64,000 nt of DNA, from positions 1,178,001-1,242,000 of the forward strand of contig JAGYXB010000510.1 in NCBI GenBank assembly GCA_022495005.1, read 5' to 3'. The translations under genes and the position numbers were made by a program. The DNA comes from Rhyacophila brunnea. Lineage: Eukaryota > Arthropoda > Insecta > Trichoptera > Rhyacophilidae. The notes under the pieces were generated by a model, which did no database searches, was not told the origin of the DNA, and worked only from the letters and a program-made list of their open reading frames with translations. Below are positions 12,901 through 23,096 of this stretch, in pieces (within the stretch, counting starts at the first letter, position 1; every line of letters starts with the position of its first letter).

Positions 12901-14351
12901 ATATCAAGATGGATGGCCTTTTCAACAATGATAAAGTTTTGGGTGAGATGGAAAAACTTGTTTTAAATTGTTTGATATGTTATTTTAAGAAACCTCCATT
13001 CCATTGTGCTTCAATTTCTTTATTGAAATAATTATGACTGTCGATAACATTAAATTTATGACAAGTTGTCTGCAATAGTTAGTAGAGACATCTAAGAACA
13101 GAATTACGGAATTGCATGTTTCGTAGTTTTGTCGCTAGATGTCCAGGGCACTTTGGTGCTGATCTTGATATGGACATAATATTATAATTGTAATGATAAT
13201 ATTTTTCATCTTATAGTCAAATATGAAATAAGTTTTCTTTAGTTTCGTAGTTTTGCTTATCAGAGGCACCCAGCGGAAAAAAAATATGAAGCTCTTTGTT
13301 ATTGAAAAAATAAATAATAAAATTAAAATATATTTTTATAAGACCGATTTGATATAAGATATTATACATTTTTTTTTATAAAAATCCATTTTTTTTAAAT
13401 AAAAAGATATAAAAGACCTCAAAACTAATTATTAATTATTTCCAAAAATCTCTTCTCATCTCTTTTCTACATTAGGGAAAACTTAAACGCGAATTTACCA
13501 GAGGCACCTAGCGGAAAAATACAGAGCTTGCAATTTGAAATATTTTTTGCAAAATTTTCTGAAAATATTATAAAGAAAAATATTTTTTATTTTAAGTCAA
13601 AGATATACTTACGATAATTGTAAAAAAATGTGAATTTATCAAAGAATCCCATATATTTTATGGTCGTATCTATTTCTAGGTTCTGTCTAAAGAGATTTTT
13701 GACTAATTCATAGTTTACTTATTTAAAAAAACATCGATTTTTATAAAAATATGAATGTCTTTTTATTTATATGAAATCTTATTTAGGTATTATCCCAATA
13801 TTGAAGTTCGATTTGATGTAAATAAAAAGGATTTTAAGTTATACACATTTATATTTTTTTATTAGTTAATGGTTTCAGATAAATATTTATTAATAATTCA
13901 CACATTTTAAATTGTAAATCATCAAAAAATATCTCAAAAAGCAAGCTTCGTATTTTTCCACTAGATGCCTGTGGTAGGTAGAGTATCTAAATTTTAATAA
14001 TAAATATGACCATAAAATAATATGTAATAATATGATAAGAACACTGCTGTAGAACATCATACTGCCCTTAACCTTAGCAACATATGGGGGGGGGGGCTAC
14101 CAAATATGCTGTCCTGGGGGCTTGCTTCAGGATGTGGGGGCCATGGTATAATAGTACTAGTTTTATTATTTATTAACTTCATTTCAGGAGATACAATGAA
14201 TCAATTCCTCAATGACAACTGGCGAGAAATAATGAAGGAAATTGCTCCACCATCCATGCAGGCTGTACAGCAGAAGATTGTGGATATCTTCAACAAATTT
14301 TACGCCCAAGTTCCACTTGATGAGCTTCTACCATTGACTCCTAAAAATTGA
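3871..14351 (+). CDS. Takeout/JHBP-family secreted protein, gene 1 (five coding exons)
   Basis: Coding exons are 3871-3949, 4219-4453, 12442-12572, 12790-12942 and 14188-14351. Joined, they give 253 aa, normal for takeout/juvenile-hormone-binding proteins (about 240-250). Every junction is GT-AG and the intron phases are 1, 2, 1, 1. Residues 1-25 form a signal peptide (core AMCLVVFAVLFCC). The mature protein begins with a two-cysteine motif (Cys33 and Cys43 in CYRDDPNLHEC), which in this family closes an N-terminal disulphide. The family motifs GVPELGVPSLDPL, YTIDG...PINGEG and TMNQFLNDNWRE follow. Members are secreted carriers of small hydrophobic ligands in haemolymph or sensillar lymph; the ligand cannot be told from sequence. 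Cys115 is extra. Gene 2 is a tandem paralogue. Intron 2 is ~8 kb because of transposons. No break is visible. Family assignment is firm; function beyond that is inference. Confidence 0.95.
4219..4453 (+). CDS. Gene 1 exon 2: two-cysteine region
   Basis: The acceptor is TTTTTTATAG and the donor is CTCAA|GTACGT. It encodes residues 27-104 with both N-terminal cysteines, the ...GVPELGVPSLDPL... segment and the GFKSAKLIDLK strand. The overlapping minus-strand ORF is its shadow. Confidence 0.95.
5050..5764. mobile_element. Non-autonomous hAT-type element (715 bp) in gene 1 intron 2
   Basis: It starts TAGGGATTCCAATCCCGGGA and ends with the inverse of TAGGGAATCCAATCCCGAG. The subterminal regions repeat the word CCCGGGATT in both orientations. 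Flanking 8-mers ATTCCGAC (5042-5049) and ATTCTGAC (5765-5772) match at 7 of 8. There is no ORF inside. Confidence 0.85.
5783..6268 (+). repeat. Dispersed repeat E, copy 1
   Basis: First of seven copies in the window. Landmarks in order are GATAAAAAGAACTTTTTATA, TTCTGTTGAAT, TAACGCACGTATATATTAAT, TTAGCAACCAATA, CATACAAAACAGAATTAACT, GCATTGGCATCGTGTTCTG and GAATACGAGCTAATAAAAACG. It is about 480 bp and non-coding. The superfamily is unclear, as the ends are not clean inverted repeats. Confidence 0.75.
6915..7548. mobile_element. Non-autonomous hAT-type element (634 bp) with perfect 8-bp duplication
   Basis: It begins TAGAGTTGGGTATTTTCCGA and ends in the inverse of TAGAGTTGGGTTTCGGGAAT. AACACGAT stands on both sides (6907-6914 and 7549-7556) without mismatch, so it is among the younger insertions. 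The subterminal parts are dense in TCTCGA and CGGGATT words. A truncated relative lies at 38571-39010. The short ORFs within are not proteins. Confidence 0.9.
8015..8518 (+). repeat. Dispersed repeat F, copy 1
   Basis: It shares about 500 bp with 39025-39660 (inverted) and 40540-42130 (interrupted), and more weakly with 58725-58850. Landmarks are TGGGTCAAAATGGAGC, TTAAACGTTGTAGATAATCT, AACCTCTCGCTCTAATGTTT, CAGTGGTGTTAAGATTTTTT and CAAATTTGACAAGAATTAG. It holds the empty version of the site used by the insertion at 40857. Confidence 0.75.
8519..9089. mobile_element. Non-autonomous hAT-type element (571 bp)
   Basis: Its first ~80 bases (CAGTGGCGAAGGGCAGAGGT...) return inverted at the right end (CAGTAGCGAAGGGTGGAGGT...), giving long TIRs. 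Flanking 8-mers are CTCTATTC and TCCTATTC (6 of 8). The family recurs at 47038-47551, and its ends appear at about 51954, 52073 and 55038, around the fold-back element. Confidence 0.85.
9447..9650. mobile_element. hAT-type element, truncated (CAGGGCTCGAAATGG family)
   Basis: It starts CAGGGCTCGAAATGGACCGG and follows the copy at 12049-12291 through CGTGGAAAAAATATTTTGAC and AGATAGGCCATAT. The right end is missing or diverged. The short minus-strand ORFs here are chance. Confidence 0.65.
9651..10289. other. AT-rich intronic stretch, nothing recognised
   Basis: No supported gene. It contains the string CGTTCTACTGCGCAGGCGCA (about 9826-9845), closely matched at 10574-10590 inside the MITE at 10396, so a small part may be a degraded relative of that element. 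Confidence 0.35.
10290..11402. repeat. Dispersed repeat H, copy 2 with upstream module
   Basis: The first part (10302-10395 plus 10776-10935) matches 36893-37130. The second (10940-11402) matches 37135-37570 and 620-1012. It ends in GGCGCGCCCCTG, a hAT-like terminus. The copy is interrupted at 10396-10771 by a separate MITE, shown by the uninterrupted sequence near 36985. Confidence 0.65.
10396..10771. mobile_element. 376-bp MITE inserted in repeat H
   Basis: It begins GCGTCAATTACACTGAGCTT and ends in the inverse of GCGTCAATTACATTGAGTTT; the inverted ends run about 45 bp. Flanks are TTTAA on the left and TTTAG on the right. The uninterrupted repeat near 36985 reads CTTAATGATAC, so 3-5 bases were duplicated. 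There is no transposase and the superfamily is not assigned. The 70-aa ORF at 10470 is not supported as a gene. Confidence 0.8.
11403..12048. other. Intronic stretch with a poly-G run
   Basis: No gene seen. A run of ten G lies at about 11587. The rest is AT-rich apart from a TGCGCAA-rich patch at about 11420-11480. Confidence 0.35.
12049..12291. mobile_element. Non-autonomous hAT-type element (243 bp)
   Basis: It starts CAGGGCTCGAAATGGACCGG and ends CCATTTCGAGCGCTG, which are inverted copies. AAAACC stands on both sides (12043-12048 and 12292-12297); a full 8-bp match is not seen. Relatives lie at 9447 and 14544. Confidence 0.75.
12442..12572 (+). CDS. Gene 1 exon 3
   Basis: The acceptor is TTTTTCTAG and the donor is ATGA|GTAAGG. 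It encodes residues 105-148 with the family strands SNYTIDGQLLIFPINGEG. It is 131 nt, exactly the length of gene 2 exon 3, with the same phases. Confidence 0.95.
12790..12942 (+). CDS. Gene 1 exon 4
   Basis: The acceptor is TTATTTTCAG and the donor is TTTTGG|GTGAGA. It encodes the strand ENFDLSWTWEY, the turn EDGLDYVKVKN and the MDGLFNNDKVLG segment. It ends one base into a codon, as gene 2 exon 4 does. Confidence 0.95.
13498..13978. repeat. Palindromic fold-back MITE in gene 1 intron 4
   Basis: CCTAGCGGAAAAATACAGAG near 13506 is mirrored by CTTCGTATTTTTCCACTAG near 13966; the two halves pair loosely over most of the length. A larger relative is at 31610-32313, and the start motif also occurs alone near 13262. 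No ORF. Confidence 0.65.
14086..14140 (+). promoter_or_regulatory. G-tract cluster before the last exon of gene 1
   Basis: Runs of 11, 5 and 5 G occur within 55 bases on the coding strand, ending 48 bases before exon 5. The 11-G run could supply two tracts, so a G-quadruplex could form in the pre-mRNA. Any effect on splicing is inference. Confidence 0.45.
14188..14351 (+). CDS. Gene 1 exon 5 (terminal)
   Basis: The acceptor is TTCATTTCAG. It encodes GDTMNQFLNDNWREIMKEI and a C-terminal amphipathic helix region, ending in TGA (14349-14351). TMN...NWRE aligns with gene 2 exon 5. Confidence 0.95.
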
Positions 14352-14478
14352 TGAACAAATTAAAACATTATATAGTAAATCAATGTCATCGTAGTAAATG
14401 TACATAGAAACAGAGTTTTTGTAAATACCTATGGAAATCATTTTTATAAAACATTAAATAGAAAATTAATCATTTTTT

Positions 14479-14484
14479 AATAAA
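14479..14484 (+). terminator. Poly(A) signal of gene 1
   Basis: AATAAA lies 128 bases after the stop codon and is the only canonical signal in the first 150 bases. Gene 2 has its signal at almost the same distance. Confidence 0.7.
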
Positions 14485-14543
14485 ACGTCACTGCATTCCC
14501 TAAACATCTTATTCAAATTACATCATCAGAGTCTAGTCAGCTT

Positions 14544-15115
14544 CAGTGCTCGAAATGGACAATTTTACGAACCGGAACCCTCGACAATTTTCCAAATAAT
14601 AATATACATATTATAATTATACACACGTTGGCCGCACGGCTTACATGTTGGCCTAAAGCGTCGTGGGTCCCAGGTTCGAATTCCGGGTCTAGCAAGTGCC
14701 TACACATATTGTTTTTCAATTTGTGGATGAGTCAGAGTATGGACCTAATAGATTGAGCAAATGGCTGACATCCATTTCTTGTAAAAACAAAATCTGTTAA
14801 TACAAACCTCCATTCTGTGGAGACCCATATTATGATCTTGTTAGGATCGGACATGGTCGGAAAAATTATATGTGTAATATATATATATAATATGTTGTTA
14901 TATACATTAACAGTCTTTAAATGTATGACAGGCCAAACGGTGTTACGACGTCATATCATCAGTATTTTTTTACTTAGGTACCTATTGGAATTAGGAACAT
15001 TTAATTAGGAAGTTATTTTTCAATAATTCACAAATAGAAACGCAATACCTATTTTTTTCACGAGACGGAGCGATATTACCTGCGTTCCGGTGCGCTCCGG
15101 CCATTTCGAGGCCTG
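14544..15115. mobile_element. Non-autonomous hAT-type element carrying a SINE
   Basis: It begins CAGTGCTCGAAATGGACAAT and ends GGCCATTTCGAGGCCTG. Flanks GTCAGCTT and GTTGACTT agree at 5 of 8, so the insertion is old or the edges have drifted. The SINE at 14630-14890 sits inside it. Confidence 0.65.
14630..14890 (+). repeat. tRNA-derived SINE, family 2, copy 1
   Basis: The tRNA-like head carries an A box near GGCTTACATGTTGG and the B box GGTTCGAATTCC. The body contains GAGTCAGAGTATGGACCTAA and GGCTGACATCCATTTC, both shared with the copy at 55149. The end is not sharply defined. Confidence 0.7.
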
Positions 15116-16250
15116 GTTGACTTGAAAACTTTCACAGAACGTCTGGCTTGATTGTCAATAAGGTCAACTTGAATATGTTTACCCATATAATAATAATATT
15201 TGCTTTAAAATTATTTGTTAAGACAGTGATAATACGAAAAATAAACAATATGCTTCCAAATAATCACCAAGTTACTTGTATAAAATACAATCTCCATTAT
15301 TTGGGGTGACCATAATATGTTGTACCTAGATACCTAAATAAAGACGCGGAGTGTTTTTTATATATGTTATGCCGAAATGGGCAAAATTTTTCATGAAAAA
15401 TGAACTGAAGTCAAATTCATGTTTAAATAAAACACCTTAAAGTACGTAATAAAACCACCGGAATACAGCGGAAAATTTAAGTTAAAAATTAAATATTATG
15501 GACATACCCATTATGAATAATATTTACCTACCCAATTTTATAAAATATGTAATATAATCATCACTCTTATATAAATGAAGTGTCATAACAGTGTTTACAG
15601 CTGAAAGCCTCAGCTGAGACTTCGTAACTTAATAAAATTTAAAAAAAAAACAAAGGAGAGACAGAATAAATAGGTATATACTTAGGTAAGTTAATTATGA
15701 ATATTACAATCATATCGTATAATTATAAGTGTTTCAAAAGTAGGTTAGCAAGTAGGTGCTTGTGAAATACTCCACGCACATTTAAACAGCATTATTTTTT
15801 TAATCTCAATGCTATACGGCCATCTGTTACCGGTACTACAGGTCACGATGAACTACATACATATATTTTACATGTAACAGAGTAATATAGGTTAAATTGC
15901 ATGTTTGAAACATTGTCGCTAGACGCCTTGAGTGCCCGAATGCAATAGATTCCAGTTCCGCATCGTTTACTTCATGGAAAACCGCTACTGCTCTCAAAAA
16001 TTGATATATGTGTATTCGTTCCTTCGCATTGCATAGCCTGCCAACCCCCACAGGACGTCACTGCTGCTGAATGAAGGCTTCTTCAATCTGATTCAATTTC
16101 TTTCTATTATAAGCATTGCGTTGCTATGGTTATCAAATTTGGTGATATGATAATATAGGTACATATTTATATCATCAGTCTGCCTGCATCTACCCACTGC
16201 TAGCTGAATGAAGGACTGAACCACGAAACAGATAATAAATAGAATACCAA
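15116..16250. other. AT-rich spacer, no gene recognised
   Basis: The 71-aa minus-strand ORF (15836-16051) lies in moderately GC-rich DNA but has no recognisable features. A GTCGCTAGA...GGGCA-like string near 15911 also appears near 13132, hinting at an old dispersed repeat. Confidence 0.35.
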
Positions 16251-16254
16251 TAGG

Positions 16255-16535
16255 CTATATTCAATACGCCGCATGGCGAAGCAGGCTTTTGAATGTGTGA
16301 GTGTCCTACGAAAATGAACCACGCATTATGCACGTGCAATCGTGTGTGTAATACACAATATTAAATGAGCGTAAATGCATAAACCGAGAGCAGTTTTCAG
16401 TATTCGACGTTAAACGTATTATAGACATGTGTGTAAGTATAACCCGGATTCATCCTTACTCGAGTCGGTTACCTGATATCGCCTTACCCGTTGTGTATTT
16501 CAGTTCCCATTATTTCTGAGTTCCCCGGTCTGAAC
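16255..16535 (+). repeat. Dispersed repeat R, copy 1
   Basis: It matches 28175-28465 through GAATGTGTGAGT, TCCTACGAAAATGAA, GCATAAA-CGAGAG, TCGGTT-CCTG and GTATTTCAGTTCC. Non-coding; nature unknown. Confidence 0.6.
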
Positions 16536-18190
16536 AATCGGTGATTACTGGCTGACGAGACAGCTGGGTCTGCTCGTACCTACCAAATATACGTTAGTAT
16601 ACTATAATCATGAAACATTTATTCAGTTCTTGATCCAGAATTACATATAGTACCTAAATTTATTTATGATTATTGATTATGTACTGTTATTATTTCCAAC
16701 TGCTCTTACATGAAGCTTATTGTATCGTTTTCTATCGTTCGGCGTTGCTATAATTACGTCATAATTTCTGTCAAAACTATCGAACTTCACGCTTATGTTG
16801 TATGTTTATAGTGGGTATAGGTGGTGTATTTTAATATTCTTCCAAAGTAGACATAGAGTTAGTCGATTATAATAATTAGAAAGGTAAATACTATATTTAT
16901 TTTGTGTTGGTGAACACTGAATAATTATTATTACAATATTTTAAGTAGTAGATAACTAGTTATGTCAATTGAATACAGACATGTAACAATATACCTACTT
17001 GCGTACATTTTAAGTACAAACACATTAATGACTTTATTTTTATCTCTTGAATTAATACTAATGCACTGGTCAAAATAAATATTATATTAATTACTTTCGA
17101 AAAAGTATTTGTCAGTGCTTAAATCTGTAAAGTAAAGCTAAACAAGAAGTGGTGAACTAGGTAGGTACTGTTCAAATAATTGATTTTGTAAACATGATTC
17201 GCATTTGTAGCAAGCTTCACTATTTTAATCGGCATTTGCAATTTTAGATTTTTTGCTGAAACAGTAAGAGCAAATTAGACTTTGTCCAGATATAGTGTGT
17301 GCCACCGTGCTTTACGCTCGAGTTCCAAAAATGTGCTGCGCCCATATAGCGCGTTTCATTTAGCAGTGAACAAGCACGGCATAAAAAAACAATCGCGAGT
17401 GCGAGAAGAAAGGCCAACAACTCAATCATGACACACGGTACCATATGCCACGATAACTGGCAAGATGTATTTTTGCCATTGTACAACCTAGGTGGCGTAA
17501 TTTATTTTGAAATGGCTATAAGATTGTCATTTCGAGCTCGAAACGGTCGAAATTATTCATTCTGGAATGGCCATGAAAACGACGCTATATCGGCTCACGA
17601 TAAATATTTTTAGCCACCAGTGATAGTTTTACCTTTTACCAGTCTGCAATATTTGTTTAAAATTTGGAAGCAAGCAATCAGCAATTTTTTTTCCTGAAGT
17701 TTGTAATCTTGAGGATTCCACAATACCGGATTGTTTCGACATACTAGTTCGATGTGAGCTAAACACTCCATTACGAATTGTTACAGTTTGCTACACGAAC
17801 ATGGAGTCTGTATCCTATAAACTGGCGTTCACGTCACGTCATTCGCGGATGGAGAGCATTGTGCCATCGCGTTCGACTGTTGCAAGTTTTCAATGGGAGG
17901 GAACGAGAGGGAAGACAGTGCTGAATACTGAAGCGGAAACCGCACGCCAGCTTATAGAAGACAGACTCTACGTCTAATATGTCCTGGTTAACTGGCGTCC
18001 ACAAACACACTCCGATCGCCTGTTCGTGAACGCACACGCTCGGAGCACGGAAATAGGAACGATCGCGGAGCGCTACTGTTTCGCAAAAGTAGTGGGTACG
18101 CGGCTTTATGCAAAATCGCATCGCGAATACAACATTACGACGCGAAGATATTGCCAATATTTTGAGTATTTAGATGAACAATAAAAAAAT
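16536..18190. other. Spacer with a GC-richer patch
   Basis: The part at 17780-18140 is GC-richer than its surroundings and carries ACTGGCGTTCACG (about 17821) and ACTGGCGTCCAC (about 17991) as near repeats. The 107-aa minus-strand ORF there and the other small ORFs show no domain or signal sequence. I do not call a gene. Confidence 0.35.
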
Positions 18191-19040
18191 GTTATTCGCA
18201 TCGAAAAACAAAAAAAAAAACGGTGTGTGTACTTATGTACGCGCGTTAGAAGCAATATTTTGCGCAAAAAAACAAAAAACCTCATCTTTGCCATACAGCG
18301 GTTATAATCGATTCAGAAGTGCCCATGATGAATTAATAAAAAATCAAATTTTATTGACATGTTATTATGATTATATTCATTTTGGTCTCAAGGGTATTTT
18401 ATCGATATAGGTACCGTCAGAAATAATATTATGTATGCAAATAAATAATATTATTGCAGAATGTACCTAATTTGGAAGAAAAAAATCTCAAAACCTGTGT
18501 TTGAAAAATTTAGCAAACCGCTATTTCGACCATTTTTGCTTAAACAGATGACTGTACAGCTATTTTCGTTAACAATAATAATTTATTGCAAATCAAAAGT
18601 AAAACATAGCCTATTTAATGGTTTAACTAAACGTGATATTGGTTTTTGTGATGGAACATAATAATTATTATTTTCTTCAATTATTATAAACCGCTAATAA
18701 AGTGTCTAAATATTGTAAATTTACAACATATCTACCATTGTTTGAATTATTTACCAATTCAACATTCACAAAATTTATTAATCTATTGATATATAATTTT
18801 ACTCATAAATAATACTTACATAAATATAGCCTCAAATTTTAATGAATAATCATAATAATAAATTGTGTTGCATCGGCGCGCGCAACTTCCGTCACACGCC
18901 AAAAGTGTTACATCGGCGTCACAAGACAACAATACACTCAGATCTGTTTTCCCAAACGCGCCAAAAGGAGTATAACTTCAAAAATAATATGCTGAAATGC
19001 TCGAATTTTAATCCCCAAAATTATAAAATATTATTCAATC
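18191..19040. repeat. Fragments related to the composite repeat at 45281
   Basis: GTGTACTTATGTACGCGCGT at 18226-18245 recurs at 45289. TCACACGCCAAAA...ATACACTC near 18892-18940 recurs near 45759. The fragments keep the same order, so this is a dispersed element with a different middle. Confidence 0.5.
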
Positions 19041-19049
19041 TTGTTCACA

Positions 19050-19350
19050 TCGACGATTCATCACCTATTTGGGGTGCGTCACCACCAGGGCGAATTTTGC
19101 TTTTTCATATTTAGCTACGCGAAACAGTTTAGTGGACCTGCAATCCACTCCACTCCATACCAATCAGGGAGGCTTTCAAGACACGACATGCGGCACATCC
19201 TCTGCTACGTTTGCCATCGATTTTTCCTTGGATGACAAATTGGGTAAAGTTGTACTTTTATCCTTTAGTTTTATGGTTTTGATAACGTGCAGAACTTCTC
19301 TGATCTTTTCCATTCGATTGAGAACGTCAACATTAGTTGTCACCCGGTCA
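19050..19350 (-). pseudogene. Degenerate 3' end of a non-LTR retrotransposon
   Basis: Read on the minus strand, 19350 to 19050 shows pieces of the usual C-terminal tail of insect Jockey/I-like ORF2: VLNRMEKIREVLHVIKTIKL, then KSMANVAEDVPHVVS, then KLFRVAKYEKAKFAL. These correspond to the family's conserved REVL..IK.RKL, GKR..GRR and LFR.A blocks. It is broken by stops and missing bases. The overlapping + strand ORFs (up to 133 aa) are its shadows. Confidence 0.55.
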
Positions 19351-19363
19351 GTATATTATAGTG

Positions 19364-20085
19364 CAGGGATGGCAAACCTATGGCACGCGAGATCATTTTG
19401 CATGGCACACGAATGCTTCATTTTGAAGAGAAAAGAAATTATTGCTATATATTATATATTTAAAAAATAATGACGACATAGGCATGTGTATTTTCTTCGG
19501 TTTTTCATTTATTATGTTTACCATTCGATGCGCAAACGGAAACGACGAAATTCATGCATATATTATGACACATCGCATTGTATAAAAAATAGCTGGCAAA
19601 TCCTGTTCAAGAGTAATCATTACGTTTAATGTAAATAAACAATTGCATAGGTCGGGCCTTGGAATCGGGCAATTAAAAATAAAAATATTCAATCAACAAA
19701 CCTTACGAAATTAATTATTGACAGTCATTCAAATATAATAACTGGTTGTTATTTTGACTAGAACATAATCTCTAAAAATAGAAAACCGTTCAGTGATGGA
19801 GAATATAATATGAAAGAAGAGTGGTTCAAAAGCTTCCACGATCTCTTCAAAATTTTTGAAAACAAGTAAAAATTATCAAAGAATAAAAGATATGCCTTCG
19901 GCTAGAAATACGGCGAAAGATAGAATATCAAGAACTCAATAATTGTAATGTTTAAACTTTTTTAACGGCATTCTTCAAAAACCTTTTTTTCGCCATGAAA
20001 AACTGGTTGGCACGTCAGTCAGACAGTCGAAAAATATTATTTGGGAATTTTTGGCACGCGTTCGTAAAAAGGGTTGCCATCCCTG
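19364..20085. mobile_element. Non-autonomous hAT-type element (722 bp)
   Basis: It starts CAGGGATGGCAAACCTATGG and ends AAAAGGGTTGCCATCCCTG, inverted copies. The word GGCACGC recurs at both ends. Flanks TTATAGTG and CCATAGTG agree at 6 of 8. No transposase remains. Confidence 0.8.
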
Positions 20086-21634
20086 CCATAGTGAATAATA
20101 AAACAACACTTGGGAGTACAGTGAAGAGTCACTAACAAAATCGCAATACTTGAGGAGGTACTTACCATATTAAGTTTCCAGTACACGGATGTACATAATT
20201 TATACAAGATATTACTTAACCTTGGTAGAATTTTACGACTCATACTCTGACACTAGTATGATTGATATGTTGATTTTATGTGCTATGTTATGTTATACAC
20301 ATACCTCATATGTATTCACATGTCTCGAAAATATTAACACAAGGTGTACCGGGTATGAAACAATGTGCATTAACATAAATCTTTAGCCGAGATGCATAGA
20401 ATGTCACTAAACACTAATCAGCCGTTATTCGAATAATTTCGCATTTAATTTGCGTACAGCAGCGTTATGCACTTACAACGGAAAATCTGCAAATCTGGCA
20501 GCTACCATATAATTTTAAACATAAACTCAATAAATATTTTTTAAAGTCGGTAATTTTCTACAAAGGACAGTTATTTTGAGTATCGATTATATACGTAAAC
20601 ACGAAAGACTAGCAGTAGTAAATATGTCTTATTATAGTATTCATACTGTTTAGATCTACTATGTTAAGTAAACAAACGCCATATTAATCGAATGTAATTG
20701 CCATGTCAATATAAAATATATGCATGAGAAGAGTCAGTGGGTATACTTTATCCTTGATGTATCCATTTATTAAGTTAATCCCTGATAAAGCAAACCATTC
20801 ATGTATTGCAAGTTTATATAAACAGATTATGTTATAATTATTTAATTGATATTGTGTAGTTTTTAAACATTTATTACTAGAAGTAGTAATAATATGATCT
20901 CTTGCATCTCATTGTTGAAGGAAAGATGGAGGGCAGTAGAAGTAGAAGATATTATGTTATATTCGCAGTTAAATATCAGAGTGTAAGAGCACCGCATCGA
21001 CTTATTGAGTCTATGTATTTTGCAACAACTGTACGCTGGTTTATTATAGATTTGTTTGTCACATTAGTGGTTCAAGACGCGACACACGTGCGTTTGTTCG
21101 CGCATTTCATTCATATGTATGGCACTCAGATGTCCGTCGCCCAGTTGTTCTGGCGTAGAGTCGACATCGTTGAGTTGATGGCGCCAATTATGCCATTCAC
21201 TTTAATGATCACGTGGCTTACCAATATCTTCCATTAAAAGGCTGGCTTAATAGTAGTTGTATAAGATCGTTTACAACTGTAATAACAACGTCCGCTGTAT
21301 AAATAAGTAGGTAGGTATATCTCTGAGATACTTCGGAAATCAGTCATTATAAGCTGGCGCAAGAGGCCGCTATGATGTAATATAGTTAAAATTTACTTAT
21401 ACCCCACCAGACTGCAATGCAATAAAGTTGATTAATTAAAAAGTTAACACTCAAATGACCTCTTATATTTAATTTTAATATTGTTTTTGGTCTCTGTCAG
21501 AAGCGAAGGATATATGAGAGGGCAAATCTATATTGCCAAAGTTTACAGGAGAGCCAAAGCATCTGGTATTTGTTAGTGAGAAGTAAAGTAAGTACGCACC
21601 TGTTTGTCATTCTTTCTAATGATGTTTCTACTTT
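20086..21634. other. Spacer with one unexplained ORF
   Basis: The + strand ORF at 20902-21237 (111 aa) is the longest unexplained one in the spacer. Its latter half is GC-richer and encodes a mildly hydrophobic stretch (RWFIIDLFVTLVVQD). There is no splice context, homology I recognise or signal peptide. It may be a relic of a mobile element. Confidence 0.3.
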
Positions 21635-22090
21635 TTACAACGTTTTTCTTAGCTAGTATTCTTATTTGTCCGGTGGTTCTTTGTCCGGTACAAATCTTGC
21701 AATCGATTTTTAACTAACTTCCCGACTAGCTAGACATTTGAAACTTTTAGAATATATCAGAACACGATGCCAATGCATTTTTTAAAAATACTTTTAGCCA
21801 TCTTTAAGTAGAATAGAATTCATTTTCAGTTAATTCTGTTTTGTATGAAAAGTTATTTCGACACCATTATTGGTTGCTAGGGTCTGGGGTCCTAGCAACT
21901 AAATTATTAATATATACGTGCGTTACTATGGAAATCAATATGACATGTCAAAATGACATTTCAGTATTATTTCTATCAAGTACAAATTTTTTTGATCGTT
22001 TAAGCTAGTCAAGTCAAGTTTATATGATTCAACAGAAAATTTAAAAACGTTGTAAGTATATAAAAAGTTATTTTTATCTTGTAATTATTA
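21635..22090 (-). repeat. Dispersed repeat E, copy 2 (inverted)
   Basis: The landmarks of repeat E run in reverse order here, from ACAACGTTTTTCTTAGCTAG to TTATTTTTATCTTGTAATTA. It carries the variant GACTAGCTTAAACGATCAAA (on the E strand), shared with the copies at 35025 and 42354. Confidence 0.7.
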
Positions 22091-22312
22091 GGATTTTTAT
22101 TCCCCGAAACGGACTCGGGTAAGTTTGTTCATCACCAAAGACATGTCAACATTATTCTTTAGTACATATTAACGACATGAATTACTGCGATTTCTCACGT
22201 TATTAGAGCACACAAAATGAAAATTTAAAATACCTTCCTAGTTAAAACTATGACATATCGGAAGACCTAGAACAGACACAAATTAATAATACAATGAATA
22301 TCAAATGCTAAT

Positions 22313-22460
22313 TTTATTTATTTATTTATTTATTTAGGCCAACCAATAGTATCAATCACAGAAAATAAGTATAATTATACAAAATAAAATAATTTGTAAT
22401 GGTCCCAATTTAACAGGAGGACACAAAAAGCTTAATGCCTACATCAAATTAAATTTTAAT
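22313..22460 (+). repeat. (TTTA)n tract and adjoining repeat tail
   Basis: Six or more TTTA units lead into GGCCAACCAATAGTATC. This layout resembles the tail of a retroposon, but no coding part adjoins. Confidence 0.4.
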
Positions 22461-22615
22461 ATTCGATACAGCTGTAAAGAATATAATTGGAGAGTTATTG
22501 AAAATCGTTAAAAAAGAAAAAAACACACCAGCAGTAGAAGTAGAAGAAAAAAAAACATAAAAATTATGTATGACAGGCAATATTATAAGAAAAGAAAGAT
22601 ACAATACATAATTAT

Positions 22616-23096
22616 TACAAGAAAAAAAGAATTTTTTATATACAACGTTGTTAAATTTTCTGTTGAATTATTATGCTTAATATGCTCAAACTTGTACTTG
22701 ATATGAAGTAAATAAAAAACAAACAAATAAATAAAATATAGAATACTGAAATGTCATTTTGACATTTCATTTTGATTTCCATAGTAACGCACGTATATAT
22801 TAATAATTTAGTTGCTAGGACCACCACCTTAGCAACCAATAAAGTCTTTTACTTGTTACGGATTTTTCTGAAATAACTTTCCATACAAAACAGAATTAAC
22901 TGAAAATGAATTCAATTCTGCTTAAAGATGGCTAAAAGTATTAAAATAATGCATTGGCATCATGTTCTGGTACATTCTAAAAGGATCAATTGTCTAGCTA
23001 GTCGGGAAGTTAATTAAAAATCGATTGCAAGATTTGTACTGGACAAACAACTACCGGACAAACAAGAATACGAGCTAATAAAAACGTTGTAAAAAA
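22616..23096 (+). repeat. Dispersed repeat E, copy 3
   Basis: The copy is full-length and inverted relative to copy 2, about 520 bp away. The pair could form a hairpin of over 400 bp. The short minus-strand ORFs at both ends are chance. Confidence 0.7.

Noticed and set aside
17834..18157. 107-aa minus-strand ORF in a GC-richer patch
   Set aside because: No domain, signal sequence or splice context; GC-rich DNA has fewer stops by chance.
19069..19470. 133-aa + strand ORF
   Set aside because: Antisense of a degenerate retrotransposon tail and running into a hAT-type element.
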